The position numbers and the translations under genes are program-made. Shown here in pieces: positions 9,242 through 17,781 of a stretch of DNA of 64,000 bases. The notes below the pieces were generated by a model that had not been told where the DNA came from, searched no databases, and saw nothing but the letters and a program-made list of their open reading frames with translations. Numbering within the stretch: position 1 is the first letter of the stretch; the number at the start of each line of letters is the position of its first letter. This DNA is from CAVRQM01 sp963732775 (GTDB lineage Bacteria; Pseudomonadota; Alphaproteobacteria; Acetobacterales; Acetobacteraceae): positions 310,001 to 374,000 of the forward strand of contig CAVTAR010000004.1 in NCBI GenBank assembly GCA_963732775.1, given 5' to 3'.

Positions 9242-10501
9242 ATGCAGCCCGCCATCGACTTGGCCGAGCGCCTGTTCGCCGCGATCCACGACGCGACCCG
9301 CGACGGTGACGGCGCCGGCGTCACCCGCGCGGCCTACGGCCCCGGCGAGCAGGCCGCGCACGACCTGGTGCGGGTCGAGGCGTCACGGCTCGACCTCGAG
9401 ATCGCGGTCGATCCGGCCGGCAACCTGCTCCTGACCCTGCCGGGCGCGGACCGCTCGCTCTCCGCGCTGGTGATCGGCAGCCACCTCGACAGCGTGGCGC
9501 ATGGCGGCGACTACGACGGCCCGGCCGGCGTGCTGGCCGGGCTCGCCGTCGTTGCCGGGATGCGCCGCGAGGCGTTCCGGCCGGCGCGCGACGTGATGGT
9601 CTGCGTGGTGCGCGCCGAGGAAGCGGGCGCCTGGTTCCCGACCAGCTTTCCCGGCAGCCGCGCCGGCCTCGGCACGCTGCCGCCCGAGGCGCTCGACGTG
9701 CGCCGGCTCGACACCGGACGCACCCTGGCCGAGCACATGGCCGAGGCGGGGTTCGATCCCGAGGCAGTCCGGCGCGGTGCCTGCCTGCTGCCGCCGTCGC
9801 GGGTCGCAGCCTATGTCGAGTTGCACATCGAGCAGGGCCCGGTGCTGGACACGGCGGCGATCCCGGTCGGCATCGTGACCGGCATCCCCGGCTCGCGCCG
9901 CCTGCGCGCCGCGCGCTGCCTCGGCGAGTACAACCATTCCGGCGCCACGCCGCGCCGCTTCCGTCGCGATGCCGCGATCGCGGTGGCCGAACTCGCGGTC
10001 GGCCTCGACGCCTTCTGGCAGTCCCTCGAACTGCAAGGCCACGCGCTGGTGGTGACGTTCTGCGTCCTGGCCACGGCCCCGGACGCGGGCTTCACCAAGA
10101 TCGCCGGCGAGGCGCGCTTCGAGCTCGACGTGCGCAGCCTCGATCCGGCCTGCGTCGAGGCAATGTTCGCCGAGCTGCACCGCCTGGTCGCCGCGATCGA
10201 GGGCCGGCGCGGCGTGCGCTTCGACCTCGGCCCGGAGAGCGGCAGCACCGCCGTCGCCATGCACGCCGGGCTGCGCGCGGACCTGGCCCGCGCCGCGACG
10301 GCCGCCGGGATCGCTTGGCGCGACATCCCGAGCGGCGGCGGCCACGACGCGGTGGCGTTTGCCCAGGCCGGCGTACCCTCGGCGATGCTGTTCGTGCGCA
10401 ACCAGGGCGGCAGCCACTCGCCGCGCGAAGCCATGCGGATGCAGGATTTCGCCGCCGCCACGCGGGTGCTGTCGGCCTGGGCGAAGACGGCGGCGCAGTA
10501 G
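9242..10501 (+). CDS. Zn-dependent M20 hydrolase (N-carbamoyl-L-amino-acid hydrolase / allantoate amidohydrolase type)
   Basis: The protein has 419 residues from the ATG at 9242. The first metal-binding stretch SHLDSVAHGGDYDGPAG, then VVRAEEAG and YVELHIEQGPVL, match the carbamoylase/ureidoglycolate branch of M20. The C-terminal metal ligand lies in SGGGHDAVAF, and NQGGSHSPRE closes the active site. Family members hydrolyse N-carbamoyl amino acids, beta-ureidopropionate or allantoate; the exact substrate is not decidable here. It diverges from the hydroxyacid dehydrogenase across 70 bases. Confidence 0.85.
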   Translation: MQPAIDLAERLFAAIHDATRDGDGAGVTRAAYGPGEQAAHDLVRVEASRLDLEIAVDPAGNLLLTLPGADRSLSALVIGSHLDSVAHGGDYDGPAGVLAGLAVVAGMRREAFRPARDVMVCVVRAEEAGAWFPTSFPGSRAGLGTLPPEALDVRRLDTGRTLAEHMAEAGFDPEAVRRGACLLPPSRVAAYVELHIEQGPVLDTAAIPVGIVTGIPGSRRLRAARCLGEYNHSGATPRRFRRDAAIAVAELAVGLDAFWQSLELQGHALVVTFCVLATAPDAGFTKIAGEARFELDVRSLDPACVEAMFAELHRLVAAIEGRRGVRFDLGPESGSTAVAMHAGLRADLARAATAAGIAWRDIPSGGGHDAVAFAQAGVPSAMLFVRNQGGSHSPREAMRMQDFAAATRVLSAWAKTAAQ

Positions 10502-10679
10502 CCGAGAGGAGCATCCTTCGTGCCGGTCCTGCTCAGCGATCTCGCAACGTCAAGCGGGCCGGGCATGTCTGCGGCGCCTCACGCGGAGGACGCCATGCAC
10601 GCCTCGGCCGCGGCCTGGACGCCTGACCGGAGGCGACCCGGGCCAGGTCCCAAGCCGCGCCACTCCGGAGTTGCCGGTC

Positions 10680-11681
10680 CTACGGTTGTCCCGAACCGCC
10701 GGCCGACCCGTATACCTGCCCGGTGGCGAAGCTCGCGTCCGCGGCGGCGAGCTGGACGTAGATCGAGGCGAGTTCTGCAGGCTGTCCGGCTCGGCCGATT
10801 GGTGTCTGGCCGCCGAACATGTGCAGCTTGTCCTGCGTCGCCCCGCCCGACACCTGCAACGGCGTCCAGATCGGGCCGGGCGCCACGCCGTTCACGCGGA
10901 TGCCCTTCGGGCCGAGCTGCTTGGCCAGCGACTTCACGTAGTTCATCGTCGCCGCCTTGGTCTGCGCGTAGTCGTACAGGTCGGCCGACGGGTCGTACGC
11001 CTGCTCGGACGTCGTGCCGATGATCGCCGAGCCCGGCGGCAGGTGCGGCAGCGCTGCCTTGATGATCCAGAACGGCGCGTAGATGTTGGTCTTCATCGTC
11101 CAGTCGAACTGCTCGGTGGAGATGTCCAGGATCGAGGCGTGGCTCTGCTGGCGACCGGCGTTGCACACCACGATGTCGAGCCCGCCCAGCCCGCGCACCG
11201 CGTCGGCCACCAGCCGCTGGCAGAACGCCTCGTCTCGCAGGTCGCCAGGGATCGCGAGCGCGGTGCGCCCCGCCTCCTTCATCAGCGCGATCACCTCGCG
11301 CGCGTCGGCCTCCTCCTCCGGGAGATAGTTGATGGCCACGTCCGCGCCCTCGCGGGCGTAGGCGATGGCCGCCGCCCGGCCCATGCCGGAATCGCCGCCG
11401 GTGATGAGCGCACGGCGACCCGCGAGGCGGCCCGAGCCCTTGTAGCTGGTCTCGCCATGGTCCGGCTTCGGGTCCATCTGCCCCGCGAGGCCCGGCCAGG
11501 GCTGGGACTGCTTCGGATACGGCGGGCGCGGGTATTTCGTGGTCGGGTCGGTGAACGGCGCCGCGGTGTCGGTGTTCGCCGCCTCGCTGGCCCCGGCCGG
11601 CACTGCGGCGCCGACCAGGCCGATGCCAGCGGTGGCGACCATGCGCCGCCGCGAAAGTGCGGCAGAATCGTCGATGTCCAT
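10680..11681 (-). CDS. SDR family oxidoreductase with Tat-type signal (general stress protein 39-like)
   Basis: The protein has 333 residues. The start at 11681 is supported by a GGGAGA ribosome site; a longer frame to 11750 lacks one. The N-terminus holds SRRRMVATAGIGLVG, a twin-arginine-like signal, followed by a linker and PKPDHGETSYKGSGRLAGR typical of the YdaD/GSP39 branch. The Rossmann motif is TGGDSGMGR and the active site is YAQTKAA. A Tat-exported SDR would have to fold with its nucleotide in the cytoplasm before export, a feature seen in some members of this branch. It stands alone. The 178-base gap on its downstream side shows no gene. Confidence 0.8.
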   Translation of the reverse strand: MDIDDSAALSRRRMVATAGIGLVGAAVPAGASEAANTDTAAPFTDPTTKYPRPPYPKQSQPWPGLAGQMDPKPDHGETSYKGSGRLAGRRALITGGDSGMGRAAAIAYAREGADVAINYLPEEEADAREVIALMKEAGRTALAIPGDLRDEAFCQRLVADAVRGLGGLDIVVCNAGRQQSHASILDISTEQFDWTMKTNIYAPFWIIKAALPHLPPGSAIIGTTSEQAYDPSADLYDYAQTKAATMNYVKSLAKQLGPKGIRVNGVAPGPIWTPLQVSGGATQDKLHMFGGQTPIGRAGQPAELASIYVQLAAADASFATGQVYGSAGGSGQP

Positions 11682-11769
11682 GGCATGGCTCTCCCGGGTG
11701 ATCGCGGGCCAACGTGGCGGCGCTGCGTGCGTTGCGCGCGTGTCGTTCACCTGCGGCGGAGCACGCGGG

Positions 11770-12669
11770 CTAGGCTTGCCGCAGCTCGATCAGGCTCTGC
11801 CGGATCACCCGCCCGCGCCGGATGCGGTCCTCGATGTATTGCGTGTCCCCCCAGCGCACCGCGCGCGCCATGGCCTGCGCGTCCTCGGTGAAGCGGGCCA
11901 GCATCTCCAGCAGCGCCTCGCGGTTGTTGAGGAACACGTCGCGCCACATCGCTGGGTCGGACGCGGCGATGCGGGTGAAGTCGCGGAACCCGGTGGCGGC
12001 GAACTGCAGCACCTCCTGGCGCGTCTCGCCCTCCAGGTCGTCGGCGGTGCCGCAGATGGTGAAGGCCAGCAAGTGCGGCAGGTGGCTGACCATCGCCAGC
12101 ACCCGGTCGTGGTGCGCCGGATCCATCCGCTCCACGATGCTGCCGCAGGCGCGCCACAGCGCAGCGATCCGCTCGACCGCGCCCTCGTCGGTCCCGGGCG
12201 GTGGCGTGACCAGGCACCAGCGGCCCTCGAACAGCGTCGCGAACCCTAAGTCCGGGCCGGAGAACTCCGTGCCCGCCAGCGGGTGCGCCGGCACGAAGTG
12301 TACCCCGGCCGGCACCAGCGGACCCACGTCGCGCAGCACGGATTGCTTGGTGGAGCCGACGTCGCTCAGCACCGCCCCCGGTGCCAAATACGGCGCGATC
12401 GCCTCGGTCACGGCGGCGTAGGCGCCGACCGGCGTGCACAGCACCACCCCGTCCGCCCCCGCGACCGCCGCCGCCGCGCCGGCCTCGAAGCGGTCCGCGA
12501 ACCCCAGTTCCGCGGCGCGCGACAGGGCGGCGGGGTCGGCGTCGTGGACCACCACCTCGTGGGCGATCGTGCGGTCGGCGAGCGCCCGGCGCGCCAGCGA
12601 CCCGCCGATCAGCCCCGCGCCGATCAGCGCGAGCTGGCGGAAGATCGGCCGCGGTGCCGACCTAGGCAT
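11770..12669 (-). CDS. tyrC: Prephenate/arogenate dehydrogenase (TyrA/TyrC type)
   Basis: The protein has 299 residues. It opens with the NAD(P)-binding motif LIGAGLIGGSLARRA and continues with LSDVGSTKQSV and the active-site histidine region HFVPAHPLAGTEFSG. Oxidative decarboxylation of prephenate gives 4-hydroxyphenylpyruvate for tyrosine. Its start overlaps the end of hisC by 8 bases, so it is the third gene of the chorismate mutase-hisC-tyrC operon. No ACT domain is visible. Confidence 0.92.
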   Translation of the reverse strand: MPRSAPRPIFRQLALIGAGLIGGSLARRALADRTIAHEVVVHDADPAALSRAAELGFADRFEAGAAAAVAGADGVVLCTPVGAYAAVTEAIAPYLAPGAVLSDVGSTKQSVLRDVGPLVPAGVHFVPAHPLAGTEFSGPDLGFATLFEGRWCLVTPPPGTDEGAVERIAALWRACGSIVERMDPAHHDRVLAMVSHLPHLLAFTICGTADDLEGETRQEVLQFAATGFRDFTRIAASDPAMWRDVFLNNREALLEMLARFTEDAQAMARAVRWGDTQYIEDRIRRGRVIRQSLIELRQA

Positions 12670-13774
12670 CGATCCGATGCGCCGCCATGAAAGCCTGCAA
12701 GATGGCCGAGACGGCCTCGCACTCCTCGGCCGTGCCGATGGTGATACGCAGGCAGTGCGGCAGGTCGTAGCTGGCCGTCGCGCGCACGATCACGCCGGTC
12801 GCGCGCAACGCGGCGTCGGCCTCGGCGGCTCGCGCCGGGCTGCCGAAATCGGCCAGCACGAAGTTGCCGGCGCTGGGCCAGGTCCCGATACCGGCCGCGC
12901 GCAGGGCGTCGGACAGCCTGTCGCGCCATGTGGCGTTGTGCTGGCGGCAGAACTCCACCCAGCCCGGCTGCTCCAGCGCCGCGATGGCCGCCGACTGCGC
13001 GGCCAGGCTCACGTTGAACGCGCCGCGCACCCGGTTCAGCGCGTCGACCACGCCCGGCGGCGCGTAGCACCAGCCGACCCGCATCCCGCCCAGACCGAAG
13101 ATCTTGCTGAAGGTGCGCAGCATCACCGTGTCGTCGCCGGCATCGACCAGCGCCCGGCCCGCGTCGTAGCCCCCCTCGTAACCCGCGTCGTCGACGTATT
13201 CCGCATACGCGCCGTCCAGCACGAGCAGCGTTTGCGCCGGGAGTTGCGCCCGCAAGCGCCGCAACTCGCCCGCGCCGAGCAGGCTTCCGGTCGGATTGTT
13301 CGGGTTGGCCAGGAACACCACCCGCGTCGCCGGCCCGGCCGCCGCGAGCAAGCCATCGACGCTCGCGGTCAGCTCGCGCTCGGGCACCTTGACGACGCGG
13401 CTGCCGGCATAGGTCCCGGCGATCTGGAACATGGCGAACCCGTGCATGGTCATCAGCACGTCGGTGCCCGGGCCGCCGTAGATGGTGGCCAGCAGCTGGA
13501 TCAGCTCGTCCGAGCCGGTGCCGCAGACGATCCGCGCCGGATCGAGCCCGAACCGCCGGCCGATCGCCTGGCGCAGCGCGACGCTGCCGCCGTCGGGGTA
13601 GCGGTGCTGCTCGGCCGCCACGCGCGCGATGGCGGCGACCGCGCCGGGCGGCGGGCCGAACGCGCCCTCGTTGGCCGACAACTTCGTCACCCGGTTGGCG
13701 CCCGCGAGCCTCTGGACGCCCGGCGTGTAGGCCTGCACCGCCAGCACCTCGGGCCGGGGCTGCGGCCCGCTCAC
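12662..13774 (-). CDS. hisC: Histidinol-phosphate aminotransferase
   Basis: The protein has 370 residues and is a fold-type I PLP aminotransferase. The opening PGVQRLAGANRVTKLSANE-like stretch, FLANPNNPTGS and the Schiff-base lysine segment TFSKIFGLGGMRVGW are all present. In this operon position the enzyme probably serves both histidine synthesis and transamination of 4-hydroxyphenylpyruvate or phenylpyruvate, as known for HisC relatives next to tyrC. Its ATG overlaps the TGA of the chorismate mutase gene by 4 bases. Confidence 0.92.
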   Translation of the reverse strand: MSGPQPRPEVLAVQAYTPGVQRLAGANRVTKLSANEGAFGPPPGAVAAIARVAAEQHRYPDGGSVALRQAIGRRFGLDPARIVCGTGSDELIQLLATIYGGPGTDVLMTMHGFAMFQIAGTYAGSRVVKVPERELTASVDGLLAAAGPATRVVFLANPNNPTGSLLGAGELRRLRAQLPAQTLLVLDGAYAEYVDDAGYEGGYDAGRALVDAGDDTVMLRTFSKIFGLGGMRVGWCYAPPGVVDALNRVRGAFNVSLAAQSAAIAALEQPGWVEFCRQHNATWRDRLSDALRAAGIGTWPSAGNFVLADFGSPARAAEADAALRATGVIVRATASYDLPHCLRITIGTAEECEAVSAILQAFMAAHRIDA

Positions 13775-14646
13775 GCGAAAAGCTCGACGGGTTGCGCGTA
13801 GCAGCCCAGCACCACCGGCCGCTGCACCACCCGAGCGAGGCTCGCCAGGCGGGGATCGTCGTCGCGCATGTGGCCCTCGAGGTCGATCAGGCCATGCGCC
13901 ACGCCGCCCGCCGGGTCGCGGCGCAGCAGCATGGTGGCTGGCACGATCCCGGCGACCGCCAGCGCCGCGGCGAGGCTCGCGCGGCTCACGTCGGCCGCGA
14001 CCTCGAAGCCCAGCAGCGCGCGGTCAGCCCCGCTCGGGTCGGGTGCGGCCGCGGCCACGACCAGTGCCTGCACCGCCACGGCACCCTCGCCGCGCGGCCT
14101 GGCCCAGAACGGCAGCTTCGCCACCACGTGGATGCGCGGCTCGTCGCGGTGTAGCAGCGGCACCCACCAGGCGATCCGCGCGGCCTCCTCCTCCACCGGC
14201 ATCGGCAGCACGGCCGCGGTGGCGGCGCGCGCGCTCACCTCGGCGATGGCCTGGGCCGGCGTGCGATGCACCCGCAGCGGCGTCAGCGCCCCGAAATGCT
14301 CGCGCGCAGCCGCGGCGTAGGCGCCGTCGCCGGTGCTGTCGCACACCGAGACGGCGAACGCGGTCTCGATGGCGATGTTGGCGGCGAAGATTTCCCGCCA
14401 CAGCCGGCCCAGCGCCCGCGCCGGCAGCGGCCCGGCGTGGCGCGCCACCAGCCGGCGGATTACGTCCGCCTCGCGCCCGGGGCGATACGACGTTTTGCCG
14501 AGCTGCCCCACCTGCTCGACCACGCCCGCGCGGCGCATCAGCAGGTCGTGCAGCGCGTCGTCCAGCCGGTCGATCTCCTGGCGCAGATCGCCGAGCGAGG
14601 GCTTGCCGGCGGCTTGCGCTGAGCGGGCGTCGGGAGGGCTGTCCAT
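13771..14646 (-). CDS. Chorismate mutase with C-terminal prephenate-dehydratase/ACT-like region
   Basis: The protein has 291 residues from the ATG at 14646; an ATG at 14676 is also possible. Residues about 18-105 form an AroQ chorismate mutase domain, with LRQEIDRLDDALHDLLMRR, the Lys/Arg segment GKTSYRPGREADVIRRL and REIFAANIAIE. The remaining part (VSVCDSTGDGAY, then a region ending VVLGCYAQPVEL) resembles the architecture of P-proteins but I cannot see the full catalytic TRF motif of prephenate dehydratase. It may be a reduced regulatory region with an ACT-like fold. It is the first gene of the operon and diverges from metX across three 11-bp repeats. Confidence 0.8.
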   Translation of the reverse strand: MDSPPDARSAQAAGKPSLGDLRQEIDRLDDALHDLLMRRAGVVEQVGQLGKTSYRPGREADVIRRLVARHAGPLPARALGRLWREIFAANIAIETAFAVSVCDSTGDGAYAAAAREHFGALTPLRVHRTPAQAIAEVSARAATAAVLPMPVEEEAARIAWWVPLLHRDEPRIHVVAKLPFWARPRGEGAVAVQALVVAAAAPDPSGADRALLGFEVAADVSRASLAAALAVAGIVPATMLLRRDPAGGVAHGLIDLEGHMRDDDPRLASLARVVQRPVVLGCYAQPVELFA

Positions 14647-14708
14647 CGCTCCATTCGCGGGGTGGAAGGGTCGCATAGCGGATGCGCCCCGCCCTGCAAA
14701 GCGAGCTC

Positions 14709-14741
14709 GCCCAGCGTTGGCCCAGCGTTGGCCCAGCGTTG
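14709..14741 (+). repeat. Three perfect 11-bp direct repeats between two biosynthetic operons
   Basis: The unit gcccagcgttg occurs three times head to tail without mismatch. It lies in the 128-base gap between the start of the chorismate mutase operon and the start of metX. An 11-base period is close to one DNA turn, so copies would face the same side of the helix, as in operators for cooperative regulators. Simple slippage is the alternative. Confidence 0.95.
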
Positions 14742-14774
14742 CAGCGGTGGCGGCCCGGCGGCATATGCTGCGCA

Positions 14775-15911
14775 ATGAACGATGCCACCCTCTCGGCCGC
14801 GCACCAGTCCATCGCTTTCGACGCCGGCCTGCTGCTCGACTGCGGCGTCCGGCTGCCGCGCGTGGTGGTGGCCTACCGCACCCACGGCAGGCTCGACGCC
14901 GGGCGCGCCAACGCGGTGCTCGTCTGCCACGCGCTGACCGGCGACCAGTACGCGGCCGAGCGCAGCCCACTGACCGGCAAGCCGGGCTGGTGGGAGCAGG
15001 TCGTGGGCCCCGGACGGCCGGTCGACACCGACCGCTACTTCGTCATCTGCGCCAACGTGCTAGGCGGCTGCATGGGCTCCACTGGCCCCCGCGACGACCG
15101 CGCGCCCGGCGGCGACCCGTGGGGCACCGATTTCCCGCCGGTGACCATCCGCGACATGGTGCGCGCGCAAAAACTGCTGGTCGAGCACCTCGGCATCACG
15201 AAGCTGTTCGCCGTCATCGGCGGCTCGATGGGCGGGATGCAGGCGCTGGAATGGGCCGCGACCTTCCCCGAGGCGGTGTTCGCCGCCGTGCCGATCGCGG
15301 CCGCTGCCTACCATTCCGCGCAGAACATCGCCTTCCACGAGGTCGGCCGGCAGGCGATCTTCGCCGATCCCGACTGGGCCGGCGGCCGCTACTGGCAGCA
15401 CGGCCGTATCCCGGCGCGCGGCCTGGCCGTGGCCCGCATGGCCGCGCACATCACCTACCTCTCCGAGCAGGCGCTGACCCGCAAATTCGGGCGCCGGGTG
15501 CGCGCCGGCGAACCCGCCGCCGTGCTGGGCGACGTGTTCGAGGTGGAGAGCTACCTGCGCTACCAGGGCAGCACCTTCGTGCAGCGCTTCGATGCCAACA
15601 GCTATCTCACCATCACGCGTGCGATGGACTACTTCGACCTCGCCGCCGAACATGCCGGCGATCTCTCGCGTGCGTTCGCCGGCACGCGGACGCGGTTCTG
15701 CCTGGTCAGCTTCTCGTCGGACTGGCTGTTCCCCACCGCGCAGAGCCGCGCGCTCGCGCAGGCTCTGAACCGCGTCGCCGCCGACGTGAGCTTCGTCGAG
15801 ATCACCAGCGACAAGGGCCACGACGCCTTCCTTTTGGACGAGCCCGACTTTCACCGCACGCTCTGCGGCTTCCTCGCCGGCTGTGCCGAGCGCGCCGGCT
15901 TGCACACGTGA
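14775..15911 (+). CDS. metX: Homoserine O-acetyltransferase
   Basis: The protein has 378 residues and an alpha/beta-hydrolase fold. Conserved MetX segments include VVAYRTHGRLDAGRANAVLV, HALTGDQY and the oxyanion/Asn region ANVLGGCMGSTGP. The nucleophile elbow is GGSMGGMQALEW, and the catalytic Asp and His lie in SFSSDWLFP and DKGHDAFL. It transfers acetyl (or succinyl in some members) to homoserine for methionine synthesis. The ATG at 14775 is chosen because the frame upstream runs through the 11-bp repeats. metW follows with a GTGA overlap. Confidence 0.93.
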   Translation: MNDATLSAAHQSIAFDAGLLLDCGVRLPRVVVAYRTHGRLDAGRANAVLVCHALTGDQYAAERSPLTGKPGWWEQVVGPGRPVDTDRYFVICANVLGGCMGSTGPRDDRAPGGDPWGTDFPPVTIRDMVRAQKLLVEHLGITKLFAVIGGSMGGMQALEWAATFPEAVFAAVPIAAAAYHSAQNIAFHEVGRQAIFADPDWAGGRYWQHGRIPARGLAVARMAAHITYLSEQALTRKFGRRVRAGEPAAVLGDVFEVESYLRYQGSTFVQRFDANSYLTITRAMDYFDLAAEHAGDLSRAFAGTRTRFCLVSFSSDWLFPTAQSRALAQALNRVAADVSFVEITSDKGHDAFLLDEPDFHRTLCGFLAGCAERAGLHT

Positions 15912-16555
15912 ATGTTCCGATCCGTCAGGGTGGGGTCCGCTTCGTCTCGAAGTCCATGCGGCTTGACCAGCGGCTGATCGCCGACATGATCGCGCCCGGC
16001 AGCCGCGTGCTCGACATCGGCTGCGGCGACGGCGCGCTGCTCGAACACCTGTACCGCACCCGCGGCTGCGACGCGCGCGGCCTCGAGCTCGACATGGCCG
16101 AAGTCTCGCGCGCCGTCTCGCACGGCTTGCCGGTGATGCACGGCGACGCCGACCTCGACCTGTCGCAGTACCCCGACGGCGCGTTCGACTACGTGATCCT
16201 CTCTCGCACCCTGCAGGCGGTGGAGCGCCCGGCCGAGGTGCTGCGCCAGATGCTGCGCATCGGAGCGCGGGCGATCGTCTCCTTCCCGAACTTCGGGCAC
16301 TGGCAGGTGCGTTGGCAGTTGCTCTGGAGCGGGCGGATGCCGATGACCGCCGTGTGGGCGCGGCCCTGGCATGAGACGCCGAACATCCACCCATGCAGCA
16401 TCCGCGACTTCTTCGCGCTCTGCGAGGAGGAGGGCTATGTGGTGGAGCACTGGCTCGCGGTGGACGACGCCGGGCGCGGCTCGCCGTGGCGACGCTTCGC
16501 GGGGCTCGCCAACCTGTTCGGCGAACAGGGGCTGTTCAGGCTGAAGCGCAGATAA
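15908..16555 (+). CDS. metW: Methionine biosynthesis protein MetW (SAM-dependent methyltransferase fold)
   Basis: The protein has 215 residues. The GTG at 15908 overlaps the metX stop (GTGA), so the two are translated together; an ATG at 15956 is an alternative. RLIADMIAPGSRVLDIGCGDGAL is the Rossmann methyltransferase motif. FDYVILSRTLQAV and VSFPNFGHWQVRWQLLWSG are MetW signatures. MetW pairs with MetX in many proteobacteria and is reported to support its acyltransferase activity. Confidence 0.92.
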   Translation: MNVPIRQGGVRFVSKSMRLDQRLIADMIAPGSRVLDIGCGDGALLEHLYRTRGCDARGLELDMAEVSRAVSHGLPVMHGDADLDLSQYPDGAFDYVILSRTLQAVERPAEVLRQMLRIGARAIVSFPNFGHWQVRWQLLWSGRMPMTAVWARPWHETPNIHPCSIRDFFALCEEEGYVVEHWLAVDDAGRGSPWRRFAGLANLFGEQGLFRLKRR

Positions 16556-16644
16556 GGCCACGGTCGGCCCGAAACCGCGCCCACGAAGAAACTCCCGGCG
16601 GCCTCGCCCGCTTGCGCTGCACGCGCGACAGCTAGGGCTTGGTC

Positions 16645-17781
16645 ATGGCGAACCACCAGCAGGTCCTGAGCTGGCTGCACTTCGGCGACCTCCATATCAC
16701 CAGCGCCGACCAGCCGAACCATCGCGACCTGCAGGCGCTGATCGCGATCGCGAACCGGCACCTGGCCCGTGGCGTCGATTTCGCGCTGCTGCCCGGCGAC
16801 AACGCCGACCAGGGCACGGCGGCACAGTTCCGCTTGGTGCGTGACGCCATCGACCGCCTGCGCATGCAAGTGCGCATCCTGCCCGGCGATCACGACTTCC
16901 ATTCCCGCACGCTGGACGCCTTCCATGCCGTGCTCGGCGCCGAGCCCTTGCCGAACGCCTCGACCGTTGCCGGGTATCGCTGCCTGTTCCTCGACGTGGT
17001 GTCGGCCGGTAGCGGCGGTCCCGACTTCCGGCTCGGCGCCGCCCAGCTCGACTGGCTGGAGGCCGAGCTGGATGGCGCGACGCGGGCGGGCGAGACCGCC
17101 GCGATCTTCATGCACACCTATCCCGCCGACCTGCGCGAGGGCGGCGAGCGGCTGCGCGACCTGCTGGCCCGCCACGGCGTCGCCTGCGTCGACATGGGCC
17201 ACACGCACTACAACGAGCTGGCCAACGACGGCCGCATCATCTTCATGGCGACCCGCTCGACCGGGCAGATCGAGGAGGGCCCGGTCGGCTTCTCGGTGGC
17301 GGCGATCGACGCCGGGGTGGTCAGCTGGCGCTTCCAGCCGCTCGACGCCGCCTGGCCGCTGGTGCTCGTCACCAGCCCGGCCGACCACCGGCTCATCACC
17401 GACCCCGCCTCTGCCGACCAGCTCCCGCGCGACCGCGTGCGCATCGCGGCGAAGGTGTGGGGCGAGCGGCCCATCGAGCGCGCCTCCGCCACACTGGCGG
17501 GCGGGGCGCCGATCCCGCTCGCCCGCGATGCCGCGGACGCGACGCGCTGGGTCGGCGCGACCGATGCGCCGGACGGGACGCACCGGCTGACCGTCCGCGC
17601 CCAGGACACCGCCGGCCAGTGCGGCGAGGAGAGCATCGTCGTGCTGGTCAGCCGAGACGGGCACCACGAGCCGGCGCCGCGCCGGTCGGACGGAAGCGAC
17701 CACGACCGGGTCGGCGCGTGGCCGAAAAAGCACCTGCTCGCCACCCAGCTCGGGCCGAACCGCAATGGGCGCAAGTGGTGA
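16645..17781 (+). CDS. Calcineurin-like metallophosphoesterase with C-terminal Ig-like domain
   Basis: The protein has 378 residues. Metal-binding motifs of the calcineurin fold appear in order: HFGDLHI, LLPGDNAD, LPGDHDFH, MHTYPADL and MGHTHYNE. The last about 100 residues (VRIAAKVWGE to DAPDGTHRLTVRAQDTAG) look like an immunoglobulin-type beta domain. There is no signal peptide, so it is probably cytoplasmic. The substrate is unknown. Its stop codon overlaps the GTG of the ArsB-type permease, which is an unusual pairing and suggests linked function. Confidence 0.8.
   Translation: MANHQQVLSWLHFGDLHITSADQPNHRDLQALIAIANRHLARGVDFALLPGDNADQGTAAQFRLVRDAIDRLRMQVRILPGDHDFHSRTLDAFHAVLGAEPLPNASTVAGYRCLFLDVVSAGSGGPDFRLGAAQLDWLEAELDGATRAGETAAIFMHTYPADLREGGERLRDLLARHGVACVDMGHTHYNELANDGRIIFMATRSTGQIEEGPVGFSVAAIDAGVVSWRFQPLDAAWPLVLVTSPADHRLITDPASADQLPRDRVRIAAKVWGERPIERASATLAGGAPIPLARDAADATRWVGATDAPDGTHRLTVRAQDTAGQCGEESIVVLVSRDGHHEPAPRRSDGSDHDRVGAWPKKHLLATQLGPNRNGRKW

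Noticed and set aside
10502..10679. Small gene in the gap after the M20 hydrolase
   Set aside because: Open frames here have no ribosome site or recognisable protein features; only short palindromes such as ggccgcggcc are seen.
14642..14775. SAM riboswitch upstream of metX
   Set aside because: No SAM-II or SAM-V-like conserved core or pseudoknot pattern could be seen in the short leader.
15060..16394. Open frames opposite metX and metW
   Set aside because: Low-complexity shadows of well-identified genes.
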